Assembly (NCBI RefSeq): GCF_020531905.1 | Contig: NZ_JAJAWG010000004.1 | Location: 124,001-188,000, forward strand | Origin: Deefgea salmonis | Lineage (GTDB): Bacteria; Pseudomonadota; Gammaproteobacteria; Burkholderiales; Chitinibacteraceae | DNA length: 64,000 bases | Reading direction: 5' to 3' | In this document: piece after piece, positions 47,777-56,829 of the stretch | How positions within the stretch are numbered: position 1 is the stretch's first letter | Layout of the letters: every line of letters begins with the position of its first letter | Translations under genes and position numbers: made by a program | The notes under the pieces: model-generated | The model's input: only the letters and a program-made list of their open reading frames with translations | Databases searched by the model: none | Told to the model about the DNA's origin: nothing

Positions 47777-48014
47777 TTTTTGATCTGTATACCTTATTTT
47801 TATTGAAGCTAACTTTTTATTTTTTGCTAATGGGGGCAGGAATGGGGGCAGGTGTGTACCTTGCTACAGAGCCAATCACCATTGCAGATGCAGTTTAGGG
47901 GGGCGTGATCCTTTACTTTGTGTATCGATCCATTTCACAGTGGAGAGCAGGGTAAAGACATCACAGGTGCTTTGCGGCATGCCAAATTTTACATTACGAA
48001 TATAAATGTTGACC

Positions 48015-48042
48015 GATATCCTGTGCAAAAGCACAGGATATC
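48015..48042. repeat. Perfect 12-bp inverted repeat
   Basis: GATATCCTGTGC-AAAA-GCACAGGATATC. No T-run follows on either strand. It lies about 200 bases past the end of the dtcC gene. Confidence 0.8.
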
Positions 48043-48249
48043 TAAAATTGCAGCATCTTGTCGTGATAAGTCACTATCAAAGTTTTGTGCTACTCCTTGT
48101 CTGGGTGTATCACACAACATTTATTGTGTCTTTATGATCAAAACATCACCAGCAGATAAATGCTACATCGTTGTTCACTGGCGATGAGTTGATACTGCAT
48201 AATCGATATAGGTTTGGCAACAGTCGAATAGGTCTACATTTTGATTAAT

Positions 48250-49446
48250 TTAGTATGTATATTCATGCTCTAAAAATTTCAACGCCATTGATGCGCTAGT
48301 ATATGCAGCATATTTTTGCCAATCGTCATTTTTGTGTGGATCAGCAAAATCACATACTGATTTTATTATTATTGCTTTGGTGCCAATGATTGAATATTGA
48401 TGTACTGCCGACATTACACCATAGGCCTCCATTTCAATTCCGATTGTATTCTTGTTATGCTCTTGAATCAGTGCCGTAGTGTTGGGATCTTCTAAGACCA
48501 CAGCTCCGGTAGCAATAGGTCCAACATGCATACTTAAGCTATGAGGTGGACGTTTCCCGCCTTTCCAGTTAGAGTAAATTTCATCTAAATATTTTCGACT
48601 AACGGCTAAGGTTTTAAATTTAGAGTATATAGCAGCATCAAGTGGTAATTGATGCGGGGCAGATAAGAAGATTACTTTATTATCTCTAATTGTTAGTTTT
48701 CCACTTCCCCAATCCCAAGTAGATTCAGCAACTAATATATCTCCCAATTCCACCTTTCCTTTAATGCCTGCAGCAATTCCTGTCATTATGACTAATTTAG
48801 GAGTGAACTTTTCACAGATTGTTGCAGTTAATGCGGCAGCAGAGCTCATTCCCATCCGTGGCAAACTGACTGCGAGTATTTTTTTTATTTTACCATCTGT
48901 TGTTGTTATCTCTCCTGAGTAAAAATTACTCGGGTTGTCTCTTAGTGAAAAATTATCCCATTTTAGATCGAATTTTAATAACTCTTCTAATTCTGTATGC
49001 TCTAGTGCAGTTATAAAAACGACATCAAAGTGTGCATGCTTGTCATACAAGTAATTGAACTTATTGTGGATTATTTGAGAAACAGAATGTGTGTCATTGT
49101 TGGCATTAATTAACACCCAGCCACGGCTTCTGAAGAAATCAACATTTTCCTCATATGAATCATTGTGGGAGGTCACTGCAACAATGTTTCTTGGCCTTAA
49201 TACGTTGGCACGTATACAAATTGAATTTATTAATTCAACTCCCCCGTTTGTATTTATATCGCCGCCAAGAATATCTGGTATTTGAAGATCCAGAACAAGT
49301 AAATCAAATTGATTTTTTTCCATTGCTCGAAGAGCTGCATTAGAGTTCTGAACAACCATAGGCTCTGATACTCCAAGTTTGATCAAGGTAGAGCTAATTA
49401 GTTTTGTTGTATCATTGTACTGATCATCCACAATAAGTACTTTCAT
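48250..49446 (-). CDS. dtcC: Detocs effector DtcC: receiver domain fused to nucleoside phosphorylase-like domain
   Basis: 398 aa. Residues 1-125 form a receiver with acid pair D7-D8 and phospho-acceptor D53 (LLVLDLQIP). From about 140 a PNP/MTA-nucleosidase fold follows: VVFITALEHTELEELL, MGMSSAAALTATICEKF, IMTGIAAGIKGKVELGDILV, the nucleoside-binding IGIEMEAYGVMSAV and the catalytic-Asp region IKSVCDFADP, all intact. In known Detocs systems this protein, once phosphorylated, splits ATP to adenine and ribose triphosphate and stops the infected cell. It is last in the dtcA-B-C operon, overlapping dtcB by ATGA. AT-rich compared with the housekeeping genes, as expected for acquired defence DNA. 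Confidence 0.88.
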   Translation of the reverse strand: MKVLIVDDQYNDTTKLISSTLIKLGVSEPMVVQNSNAALRAMEKNQFDLLVLDLQIPDILGGDINTNGGVELINSICIRANVLRPRNIVAVTSHNDSYEENVDFFRSRGWVLINANNDTHSVSQIIHNKFNYLYDKHAHFDVVFITALEHTELEELLKFDLKWDNFSLRDNPSNFYSGEITTTDGKIKKILAVSLPRMGMSSAAALTATICEKFTPKLVIMTGIAAGIKGKVELGDILVAESTWDWGSGKLTIRDNKVIFLSAPHQLPLDAAIYSKFKTLAVSRKYLDEIYSNWKGGKRPPHSLSMHVGPIATGAVVLEDPNTTALIQEHNKNTIGIEMEAYGVMSAVHQYSIIGTKAIIIKSVCDFADPHKNDDWQKYAAYTSASMALKFLEHEYTY

Positions 49447-49895
49447 TTCTCATCCATTATTAAATAACTCAAAATTTCAGCTTTCCAGTCTTCTGTTGCA
49501 GAATTGTAATAAATGCAACCTTTGAAAAAGGAGTATTCTTTCGAAAAGCCTAAAATCAACTCATCCAAACTTACTGCTCCATTCTCAAATGATTTGTACT
49601 GTGTAACTACTACAACAGGAGTATTAATTCTTCGTAATTTCATTTGAGCCATTATTTCATACCCAGCAAAACTCTCTGGTTCTCCACCCAAAGGATCAGC
49701 CGCACTAATATCAAAACTAGGCATACTCATATCTAAGAGTAGAAGGTCAATTTCTTTCTCCTCAATAACGGCGCGAAGCCCGGAGCGCAAGGACTCTTTT
49801 GAGATAATTGCGGCTTCATTGTTTGTTACAAAGTTTATATGATTAATGATCCGCTCGCGCTTATCATAATCATCTTCAACTAGAAGTATCTTCAT
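49443..49895 (-). CDS. dtcB: Detocs response regulator DtcB (stand-alone receiver)
   Basis: 150 aa, a single receiver domain without output. Acidic pocket E7-D8-D9, phospho-acceptor D55 in LLLLDMSMP, conserved Thr in VVVVTQYKSFE and a candidate Lys in YSFFKGCIYY. In the described Detocs system DtcB competes for phosphate from the kinase and keeps the effector silent. It starts 20 bases inside the end of dtcA and overlaps dtcC by four bases, so the three proteins are translationally linked, which fits tight stoichiometry. Confidence 0.87.
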   Translation of the reverse strand: MKILLVEDDYDKRERIINHINFVTNNEAAIISKESLRSGLRAVIEEKEIDLLLLDMSMPSFDISAADPLGGEPESFAGYEIMAQMKLRRINTPVVVVTQYKSFENGAVSLDELILGFSKEYSFFKGCIYYNSATEDWKAEILSYLIMDEK

Positions 49896-52800
49896 AAAAA
49901 ATCACCTTCTTCAACTCAGTCATTGGCACGCTTATTTGCACACGGAATGTTTGATTGTTAGCATAACCAAACTCGATTGAGTGCATCAAGTCCATATCTT
50001 TGTATAAACTTTTCCAAACTTTGAAAAAACCAGACTGTCCTTCACCTTGAGCAGCCTTAATAGCATAATCTGCTTTGCCATATTGTTCACGGTATATGTC
50101 TAATCCAGCATTTGCTAAAATAATATCACCAACAAATTTACAATCGTTCTCGATAGTAACAATAAAGTTATCATTATCTAATTTTACTGATGTATTAATC
50201 TCCAAATTTTCTTTGTTTATGCCAGATTTACTTACACAATTTTCAAAAATAACGTATAGAAAATCTACAAAGTAACTAAGAAATACACCCTGAAATTGAA
50301 GATGGCAACTGATATCAATTTTGACGTTTGCAGATGTTGATAAACGTGCAATTTCAATAGGAATATCAAAATCAAAAGATTTTAGAGTAACCCCATGAGA
50401 ACGTGTAAACCAACTTGCTATGGTTTCTACTGTGGCACTCAATGATGTTCTAGCACGACTAATTGCATCGTTAAACTCAGAGATTGCAGTGTCTTTGGCA
50501 GCTACTTGTAAAATGTCAGTATGGAATTTATCAATAAGCAAACAAATAGAGTCTCGAAATTCATCAGCAAGCCGCTCCCTTATTACTTTAAGGCTATTTT
50601 CTGTTCTTGACCATAGCCACTGAGTTGCAACTTTTGCAAATTCTGTATATTCACGTCCCTTTCCTATCGATAACTGTATTGAATATGTTTCAAGTGATGT
50701 TACAGAAAAATTAAACATCGCTTTATCGTTAATGGTTATTTGTGATAGACCAGATATTTCTTGGTCAATTGTATGGATTTGAAACCACTTATCATTAACC
50801 TCATCAATCATTTGATTAATTTTTAGTGCAAAATCAGAGCAGAGCTTTTCAATAGCAATAACATCGGGACCAGATAAAGATTCAAAATGTGTGGACCAGT
50901 ACGATTGTTTTCTTGAATTTGACAAGGATGAACTTTTTGGGATGGTAAGATTGTTGTCTGAAAAGCATTTTCTTATTGCATTTGGGAAATGTCCATGACG
51001 AATACGTGTGCTTAAATAGCCATTTAAGCCTTTGTCCCCAAAAGTAAACTCATCTCGAATTCGTTTTATAAGTTTCAGGAAGACCCCATTCTTTTCATTG
51101 AGAATTAAATCTTGTATATGTAAAAGGTGCATGTTGTTTACAATGTCTTTATTGCCTGAGAATTTTCTGTACATATTGTCAAGAGTTAATTCGTCTTGAG
51201 CCAATGAATAGTCATTTTCTCTTAGTTCAGAAAATCGATTGTACATAGTTTTAATGTCGCTAACAGAGCTAGAAAACATGAAGCTTGTATCAGCATAAAT
51301 TCGACTACTTTCAATTTGCTTGGCTGCATCACGTAATACCAACTTCCGTGTTCTTTCTTTAACCTCATAGCTAAGATCTTCAATAGAATCTCCTTGTTCA
51401 ATTAAATATTGACAAATTGAAACTCGGTAGCGCTCAATTTCACTTGCGCTAGAAAATTCTAAGTAGTTTTTCATTGCACTAGGTGTACACACATAGCGTA
51501 AAAAATAATGTGTATTACTGTCCTTTGATGTTGTCAAATCAAGTGGCAATTTTGCATTGTTATTATTTAGGTAAATTTCAAAGCTATAGCTCAGAGCTGG
51601 ATCAAATTCATCACTTACAAATCGTGAGTGAATAGAAAATAAAAATGGAAGTGTTGCCGATTTAGATATGTTGATTAGATCTTGACATTCAAAGCATATT
51701 GCGCGGCTGTCAAATATTGAAATTAAATTTTCATTTTTAATTATTGTATTGACGAATACTTCTGCCGCCTTTTCATATTCGTGCATTGCTAGGTATACAT
51801 CGGCTAAGTTGCGAGCCGCACTTTGTGCAATAAGAACGTCGTTGTCGTTAATTAGTTCGCTGAACAAATTAACAGCTGAGCTATAGTCGTGTCTTTCGAA
51901 GGATTGAATGGCAATGAATTTTTTCATTCGGCCAGGGGCCACATCGCTCAATTGTTTGAATGCGCTTTCAATCTTGTCATAATTTCGTGATATTTCAAAT
52001 AATCTATATACTAGCGAAGATTCATTCGAAATTTTTAGCTTTTCAATATACTCACTTTCTAATGTCTCATGTATCGCAAAGGCTTTACCTGGCGAATTTA
52101 CAGATGAAAGTGCTGCTCGTAGTTGATCAAGTTTTTTACTTCGTATCCCGTTGATTAGCTTTGCTTCACAGCATAGAAAAAGTTGTAGTTCTCTAAACCA
52201 AGGCAACATGCCAAATGAAAAAGTTTGTGCCTCAAGCCATATAACGGACTTATCAAAATTTTCATTTTTAACTAACAATGACACCATTGAAGAAAATATC
52301 TTGCCTTGGTAGTCACAGTAAGGAGCGATTGAATTTCTAGTTGAGCATTTTGCGGATAATTCGAATAGTGTGAAATTATATTTATTACTTTCCTCATCTT
52401 TGATTGAGTTTATAGCACCTGAATAATCACCACTTGTGTAGTAGTCTAAAATATCAAACTTAGATTTTTCAAACTCCCAGTTGGTTTTTATTCCATAAAT
52501 GTTAGCTAGTCCGTTAATATGAGCTGAGTTGAATTTATGGCATAGATGTTTGACGACCTTTTGTGCTTCACTTTTCTCAACATCAGTCATGTCGGATATG
52601 AATGAGTGTAAAGTAAAATCTAGTAAGCATTTAAATATGTCAATAATTGATGTGTTTTTTTCAAATCCAAAAATTGATGCGAAATCAAGATCGTAATTGA
52701 ATGTGTTTTTTATAAATTTATATGTTGCAAAGTGTAAAATATCTCCAGTAAAGCTTCGGCGGACACTCTGCTCGAAAAACTTTGCTTCTGGTGAGAGCAT

Positions 52801-53349
52801 ATCGGAGTCACTGTAACGCTCAGATAGTTTCAATACAACTGATTTAAAGAAATTTATTTGATGATCATCTTTTATATATTTACTGACTAGGTCTTGGTGT
52901 TCATCCACCCTGCCAGAAAATGCTAATAGTGATGCTCGGAGACTAATTGACCAAGTTGAAATTCCACACATAACATCGATTTCATCAAGAATAAGCAATG
53001 CACTATTTGTTTCTTGTTCAAGAATCAGTATCTCAAGTTTGGCTTCAGCATTAATAAAGTATGCTATCTCTTTTGAATGGACATCTACTAGACCTAGGCA
53101 CCAAGCTATATTTTTTTCTAGATCATTATTCAGTGTTGGAGTTAATGACTCATAAAACCGGTGTTTGCTGTCTAGTGATAGTGTTATTGCCGGTTTAAAG
53201 TGATGATGCATTTTCAAAATTGCTGGACCCTTCCTAATTGCCGAAGTGCTTGATTTTGCGAAAAATGCATTTAGAACTTTTTTTCTTTCGTTTGATGATG
53301 CAAGAATTCTAGTTAATTCGCTTGGACTTTTTTTGTTTCTCTTCTTCAT
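49876..53349 (-). CDS. dtcA: Detocs sensor histidine kinase DtcA with helical/TPR repeats
   Basis: 1157 aa, no signal peptide or membrane segment, so a cytosolic sensor. The first 900 or so residues are helical repeats, with a clear TPR near 505-560 (ARNLADVYLAMHEYEKAAEVF). A weak dimerisation/phosphotransfer region follows with His943 as likely acceptor (LLIDKFHTDILQV). Then comes an HATPase-type domain with N-box VIFENCVSKSG (about 1033-1043) and G-box GEGQSGFFKVW (about 1102). Overall order and size agree with DtcA, which senses phage and phosphorylates DtcB/DtcC. AT-rich; starts 58 bases after hsdR on the same strand. Confidence 0.85.
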   Translation of the reverse strand: MKKRNKKSPSELTRILASSNERKKVLNAFFAKSSTSAIRKGPAILKMHHHFKPAITLSLDSKHRFYESLTPTLNNDLEKNIAWCLGLVDVHSKEIAYFINAEAKLEILILEQETNSALLILDEIDVMCGISTWSISLRASLLAFSGRVDEHQDLVSKYIKDDHQINFFKSVVLKLSERYSDSDMLSPEAKFFEQSVRRSFTGDILHFATYKFIKNTFNYDLDFASIFGFEKNTSIIDIFKCLLDFTLHSFISDMTDVEKSEAQKVVKHLCHKFNSAHINGLANIYGIKTNWEFEKSKFDILDYYTSGDYSGAINSIKDEESNKYNFTLFELSAKCSTRNSIAPYCDYQGKIFSSMVSLLVKNENFDKSVIWLEAQTFSFGMLPWFRELQLFLCCEAKLINGIRSKKLDQLRAALSSVNSPGKAFAIHETLESEYIEKLKISNESSLVYRLFEISRNYDKIESAFKQLSDVAPGRMKKFIAIQSFERHDYSSAVNLFSELINDNDVLIAQSAARNLADVYLAMHEYEKAAEVFVNTIIKNENLISIFDSRAICFECQDLINISKSATLPFLFSIHSRFVSDEFDPALSYSFEIYLNNNNAKLPLDLTTSKDSNTHYFLRYVCTPSAMKNYLEFSSASEIERYRVSICQYLIEQGDSIEDLSYEVKERTRKLVLRDAAKQIESSRIYADTSFMFSSSVSDIKTMYNRFSELRENDYSLAQDELTLDNMYRKFSGNKDIVNNMHLLHIQDLILNEKNGVFLKLIKRIRDEFTFGDKGLNGYLSTRIRHGHFPNAIRKCFSDNNLTIPKSSSLSNSRKQSYWSTHFESLSGPDVIAIEKLCSDFALKINQMIDEVNDKWFQIHTIDQEISGLSQITINDKAMFNFSVTSLETYSIQLSIGKGREYTEFAKVATQWLWSRTENSLKVIRERLADEFRDSICLLIDKFHTDILQVAAKDTAISEFNDAISRARTSLSATVETIASWFTRSHGVTLKSFDFDIPIEIARLSTSANVKIDISCHLQFQGVFLSYFVDFLYVIFENCVSKSGINKENLEINTSVKLDNDNFIVTIENDCKFVGDIILANAGLDIYREQYGKADYAIKAAQGEGQSGFFKVWKSLYKDMDLMHSIEFGYANNQTFRVQISVPMTELKKVIFYEDTSS

Positions 53350-53407
53350 TTTTTAAAACCTAAATATATGGCTAATTTCGGCGAAAAATAATAAATATTT
53401 TTTACAA

Positions 53408-56400
53408 TTAATTTGTATAACATTTACTTCCCATCGCCAATAAATCAAACACCACCCGTGCAAACCCAGCCGCTTTCTTCGGGTCAGATAGCAATTGCAT
53501 CATCTGGTTTTGATGTGCTGCGCTGCTGTCCATGATGGCGTTGTCGATGGCTTTTGAGAAATCGCCTAGCATCGCTTGCTCGGCGGAGTTGTTGGCGATT
53601 TGCTTCATCACGATGTCGTTCTCGCCGACTTTGTCGCGGATGGTGTAGGCGTAATTGACCATATCCCCATCCGTGAGTTGGTCGGTGATAAACAGCTCAT
53701 TGAGTCGGCTGATAATCTGCGAGAGGAGTTCTTCTTTTTTGTCTTTCGGTTTCGCGGTTCCCAAGCCATCAACATTTTCTAGCTGGTATTCGCCTTGGGC
53801 TTCTTGCAGCACTAAGTCTTGCTGGCGGATTTTGGCTACGCGGTAGTGGCTGAGGATGACGTTGTCGAGGTCGATTTCGTCTTCGTCGAGAATGGTTTCG
53901 CGCAGCATTGGGCGTAGGTTGCGTGCGAATAGGCTGAGCTTTTCGAGTTCTGGATTGTCGTAATCAACGATCTGCGACATAAACTCGTAAAAGCGTACAA
54001 ACGTGCCCAAATCCTTTTTAAAGATTTCCAGCGCGTCTTTTTCTTTTTGGCAGTCTTTCAGGCTGTTTTCCGTATTGGCGATCATCACTGCATCGTTATA
54101 TTTTTTGGCGCGCTCGAACATATCCTTGGCTTGCTTAAACGCCTCAACCGCCGATTTATAGCGCTGTTGCCAGCGTTGTACCGCAGGCTTGCAAATATTC
54201 GAGATCGCCGCGTTGCTTTTATTTTTTACATAAAACGCAGTGCAAAATTGCTCGACTTCCTGCCAGTTAAAAATCCCACCCGCACGCAATTTCTCAAACA
54301 GCTCAAAAATCAAATTCGGGTCAGATACATCGGCCAGCTCTGCCGTTTGGTAGTAGGGCTGGAATGCATCGAGGATGTCTTCTGGTTCATTAAAGAAATC
54401 CAGCACAAACGTACCCGTTGCCGCTTTGGTCGGGTAAGTGCGGTTCAGGCGCGACAGCGTTTGCACGCATTCGACACCGGCTAGCTTTTTATCGACATAC
54501 ATCGCGCACAGCTTGGGCTGATCAAATCCCGTTTGGAATTTGTTCGCCACGATCATGACTTGGTAATCATCCGAATCAAAAGCTTTGCGCAGATCGCGCT
54601 TCTTTAGATTCTGGTTCATATTGGTTTCGTTAAATTTCTCGCCCAGCAGCGCAGCGCTGTTCGGGTCTTTGTCGGTAAATTCAACTTCACCAGAGAACGC
54701 CACCATCGCGTGGATTTTTTGATAGCCTTTGTCTTTGATGTATTTATCAAAGCCCAGCTTGTAGCGCACTGCCTCTTTGCGCGAGCTGGTAACGACCATC
54801 GCTTTGGCTTGCCCACCCAATAGCCCAATCACGTTGTTTTTGAAATGCTCAACAATCACCATCACTTTTTGCGCGATATTGTGATCGTGCAGGCGCACCC
54901 ATTGATTGAGTTTTACCTTGGCTTTTTTGCTTTCGACTTCGACATCATCTGTCGCTGCATTCTGGATTTTTAGTGCGAGGTTGTAGGCGACTTTGTAATT
55001 GGTGTAGTTCTTCAGTACATCCAGAATAAAGCCTTCCTCAATCGCTTGGCGCATGCTGTACACGTGATACGCCGCTGGTTTATTGGTGCTTGACGCCACT
55101 TCATCAGGGCGCGGCAGGCGGCCAAATAGCTCTAGCGTTTTCGGTTTTGGCGTCGCGGTAAAGGCGAGGTAGCTCAGGTTTTTGGATGCGCGGCGCGAGG
55201 CGACGGTTGCGGCGATAATGTCGTCGGTACTGAGTTCTTCAACGTCTTCAGAGGCGTCTTTCATTAGCACTTCTTTGAGCTGCCGTGCCGTCGAGCCGGT
55301 TTGTGATGAATGCGCTTCGTCGGCAATGATGGCGTAGCAACGCTCTTTTAGGCTGACGCTATTCTCAATCGCTTTGAGCACGAATGGGAAAGTCTGAATC
55401 GTAACGATAATAATCGGCTGCGCGCTCTCTAAAGCTTTGGCGAGCTTTTCTGATTTTGAGCCATCGCCTTCCTGATTATTAATCCGCCCAACCACGCCAT
55501 CGGTGTGCTCGAATTGATGGATCGTATCTTGCAGCTGCGCATCGAGCACATTGCGATCCGTTACCACAATCACCGAATCAAACTGCTTTTTACCTAGCTC
55601 GTTGTAAAGGCTAGACAGCTGATGCGCCACCCATGCTATCGAGTTCGACTTGCCCGAGCCAGCGCTATGCTGGATCAGGTATTTTTGCCCTGGGCCTTCC
55701 GTGCGTGCCGCTTGAATCAGTTTATTCACCACATCCCACTGATGGTAACGCGGGAAAATCATCGATTCTTTTTTGTACTTGCGGCCTTCAAAATCTTCTT
55801 TTTCTTCAATCTGCAAATGCACATAGCGCGCCAAGATGTTCAGCAGATTATCGGGCAGCAGCACTTCATTCCACAGGTAATCCGTCGCGTAGCGGTTCAC
55901 ATCTTTGGGTACATCATTGCCAGCGCCACCATCGGCAGTGCCTTTGTTAAACGGCAAGAAGTAGGTGTCTTCCCCCGCCAAATGCGTCGCCATATACACC
56001 TCGTATTGGCTCACGGCGAAATGCACAATCGCGCCGCGCTTAAAGCTCAGCAGCGGTTCGGGCTTTTTGGCAATCGGGTCAACGGGCAGGCGTGTTGTTT
56101 TGTATTGCTTGATCGCGTTGTGCACCGCTTGCTTAAATTCGGATTTCAATTCCAGCGTCGCCACGGGCAGGCCATTCACAAATAGCACCAAATCAATCCG
56201 CCACGCTTTGGCTTTTGCGCCCGTTTCCGCCAAATGCGCCGCCGTGGCGTAGGGGCTGTAAACCAGCTCAGGCACAACGCGCAGGCGGTTCTGTTTATAA
56301 CGCGCCAAAGTATCGGGGTTTAAGTCATGCTCGGGTTTGAATTGGCACAGGCTAAAGCGCGCATTACGATCTTTAATCTCATGCCGCAACACGCCCAGCG

Positions 56401-56680
56401 TGCCATAGGTACGCGATACGCCGCTGGTGGCGTTTGGGTCGGCCTTTTGCAATTGCTTGGCGACCAATTCTAAAAATTGCTGATCAGTGTCTTTTGGGTG
56501 ATTACCGCAAAACTTCTGCCATTCGGCATCCTGCGTCTCGCGCACAAAGCCCAACAAATCCTCGGGGTAGAGCGCCAATTCGCGATTGTACTGATCGGCT
56601 TGGCCCAGCTGCCAACCATGCGCAATCAGTTGGTCGATAATGTCGTTTTGAAAGGCGAGTTCTGCAGCGAGATCGGTCAT
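53408..56680 (-). CDS. hsdR: Type I restriction endonuclease, R subunit
   Basis: 1090 aa motor and nuclease subunit that translocates and cuts unmethylated DNA. The N-terminal PD-(D/E)xK nuclease is at about 170-195 (IDLVLFVNGLPVATLELKSEF given as IDLVLFVNGLP and ATLELKSEF). The helicase part has Walker A IQHSAGSGKSNSIAWVA and DEAH-type IIADEAHSSQTGS, plus FTATPKPKTL, and VANKFQTGFDQPKL with LSRLNRTYP further on. Its ATG overlaps the stop of a 28-codon VTPQ-repeat ORF. Last RM gene, followed by Detocs. Confidence 0.95.
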   Translation of the reverse strand: MTDLAAELAFQNDIIDQLIAHGWQLGQADQYNRELALYPEDLLGFVRETQDAEWQKFCGNHPKDTDQQFLELVAKQLQKADPNATSGVSRTYGTLGVLRHEIKDRNARFSLCQFKPEHDLNPDTLARYKQNRLRVVPELVYSPYATAAHLAETGAKAKAWRIDLVLFVNGLPVATLELKSEFKQAVHNAIKQYKTTRLPVDPIAKKPEPLLSFKRGAIVHFAVSQYEVYMATHLAGEDTYFLPFNKGTADGGAGNDVPKDVNRYATDYLWNEVLLPDNLLNILARYVHLQIEEKEDFEGRKYKKESMIFPRYHQWDVVNKLIQAARTEGPGQKYLIQHSAGSGKSNSIAWVAHQLSSLYNELGKKQFDSVIVVTDRNVLDAQLQDTIHQFEHTDGVVGRINNQEGDGSKSEKLAKALESAQPIIIVTIQTFPFVLKAIENSVSLKERCYAIIADEAHSSQTGSTARQLKEVLMKDASEDVEELSTDDIIAATVASRRASKNLSYLAFTATPKPKTLELFGRLPRPDEVASSTNKPAAYHVYSMRQAIEEGFILDVLKNYTNYKVAYNLALKIQNAATDDVEVESKKAKVKLNQWVRLHDHNIAQKVMVIVEHFKNNVIGLLGGQAKAMVVTSSRKEAVRYKLGFDKYIKDKGYQKIHAMVAFSGEVEFTDKDPNSAALLGEKFNETNMNQNLKKRDLRKAFDSDDYQVMIVANKFQTGFDQPKLCAMYVDKKLAGVECVQTLSRLNRTYPTKAATGTFVLDFFNEPEDILDAFQPYYQTAELADVSDPNLIFELFEKLRAGGIFNWQEVEQFCTAFYVKNKSNAAISNICKPAVQRWQQRYKSAVEAFKQAKDMFERAKKYNDAVMIANTENSLKDCQKEKDALEIFKKDLGTFVRFYEFMSQIVDYDNPELEKLSLFARNLRPMLRETILDEDEIDLDNVILSHYRVAKIRQQDLVLQEAQGEYQLENVDGLGTAKPKDKKEELLSQIISRLNELFITDQLTDGDMVNYAYTIRDKVGENDIVMKQIANNSAEQAMLGDFSKAIDNAIMDSSAAHQNQMMQLLSDPKKAAGFARVVFDLLAMGSKCYTN

Positions 56681-56763
56681 GGTGTTGGTCTGTGCTTAAG
56701 TTTAAAACGCCCCGCGACATGTGGGGTGACTTGAGGGGTGACTTGGGGGGTAAACCAAGTCAC
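56677..56763 (-). CDS. Tiny VTPQ-repeat ORF between hsdS and hsdR, possible leader or remnant
   Basis: 28 codons from GTG 56763. The product contains TPQVTPQVTPHVAGRFK, coded by 12-bp tandem repeats (GAGGGGTGACTT type on the plus strand). Its TGA overlaps the hsdR ATG, so it could couple translation into hsdR. PQVTPQV runs of this kind occur in C-terminal parts of AlbA/AAA-type DNA-binding proteins that sit in some restriction loci, so it may instead be a remnant of such a gene. No good Shine-Dalgarno is visible. Confidence 0.35.
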   Translation of the reverse strand: MTWFTPQVTPQVTPHVAGRFKLKHRPTP

Positions 56764-56829
56764 TCACGTTTTTTTGTTGATGTATTTCATTGTGGCCATT
56801 GATTGATAATAGCTACAAGGCAATACCCA

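Larger units (their letters stand above)
47593..48249. other. Island border region: arm-type sites, terminator, tRNA 3' remnant, palindrome
   Basis: About 650 bases with no supported gene. In order it holds GGGGGCAGG motifs at 47615-47623 (inverted) and 47634-47642, a terminator at 47686-47721 (minus), a tRNA 3'-end fragment at 47756-47776, GGGGGCAGG again at 47832-47840 and 47844-47852, and a perfect 12-bp inverted repeat at 48015-48042. A frame at 47918-48187 crosses the palindrome and is probably not a gene. Confidence 0.65.

Noticed and set aside
47918-48187. 89-codon plus-strand frame in the island border
   Set aside because: Crosses a perfect inverted repeat, has no domain and an unlikely composition.
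48250-53349. Calling the kinase/receiver/phosphorylase operon an entirely new system
   Set aside because: Domain set, order and sizes agree with the published Detocs family, so it is reported as a Detocs member.
55622-56185. 187-codon plus-strand frame
   Set aside because: Antisense to hsdR, which has clear motifs in this stretch.
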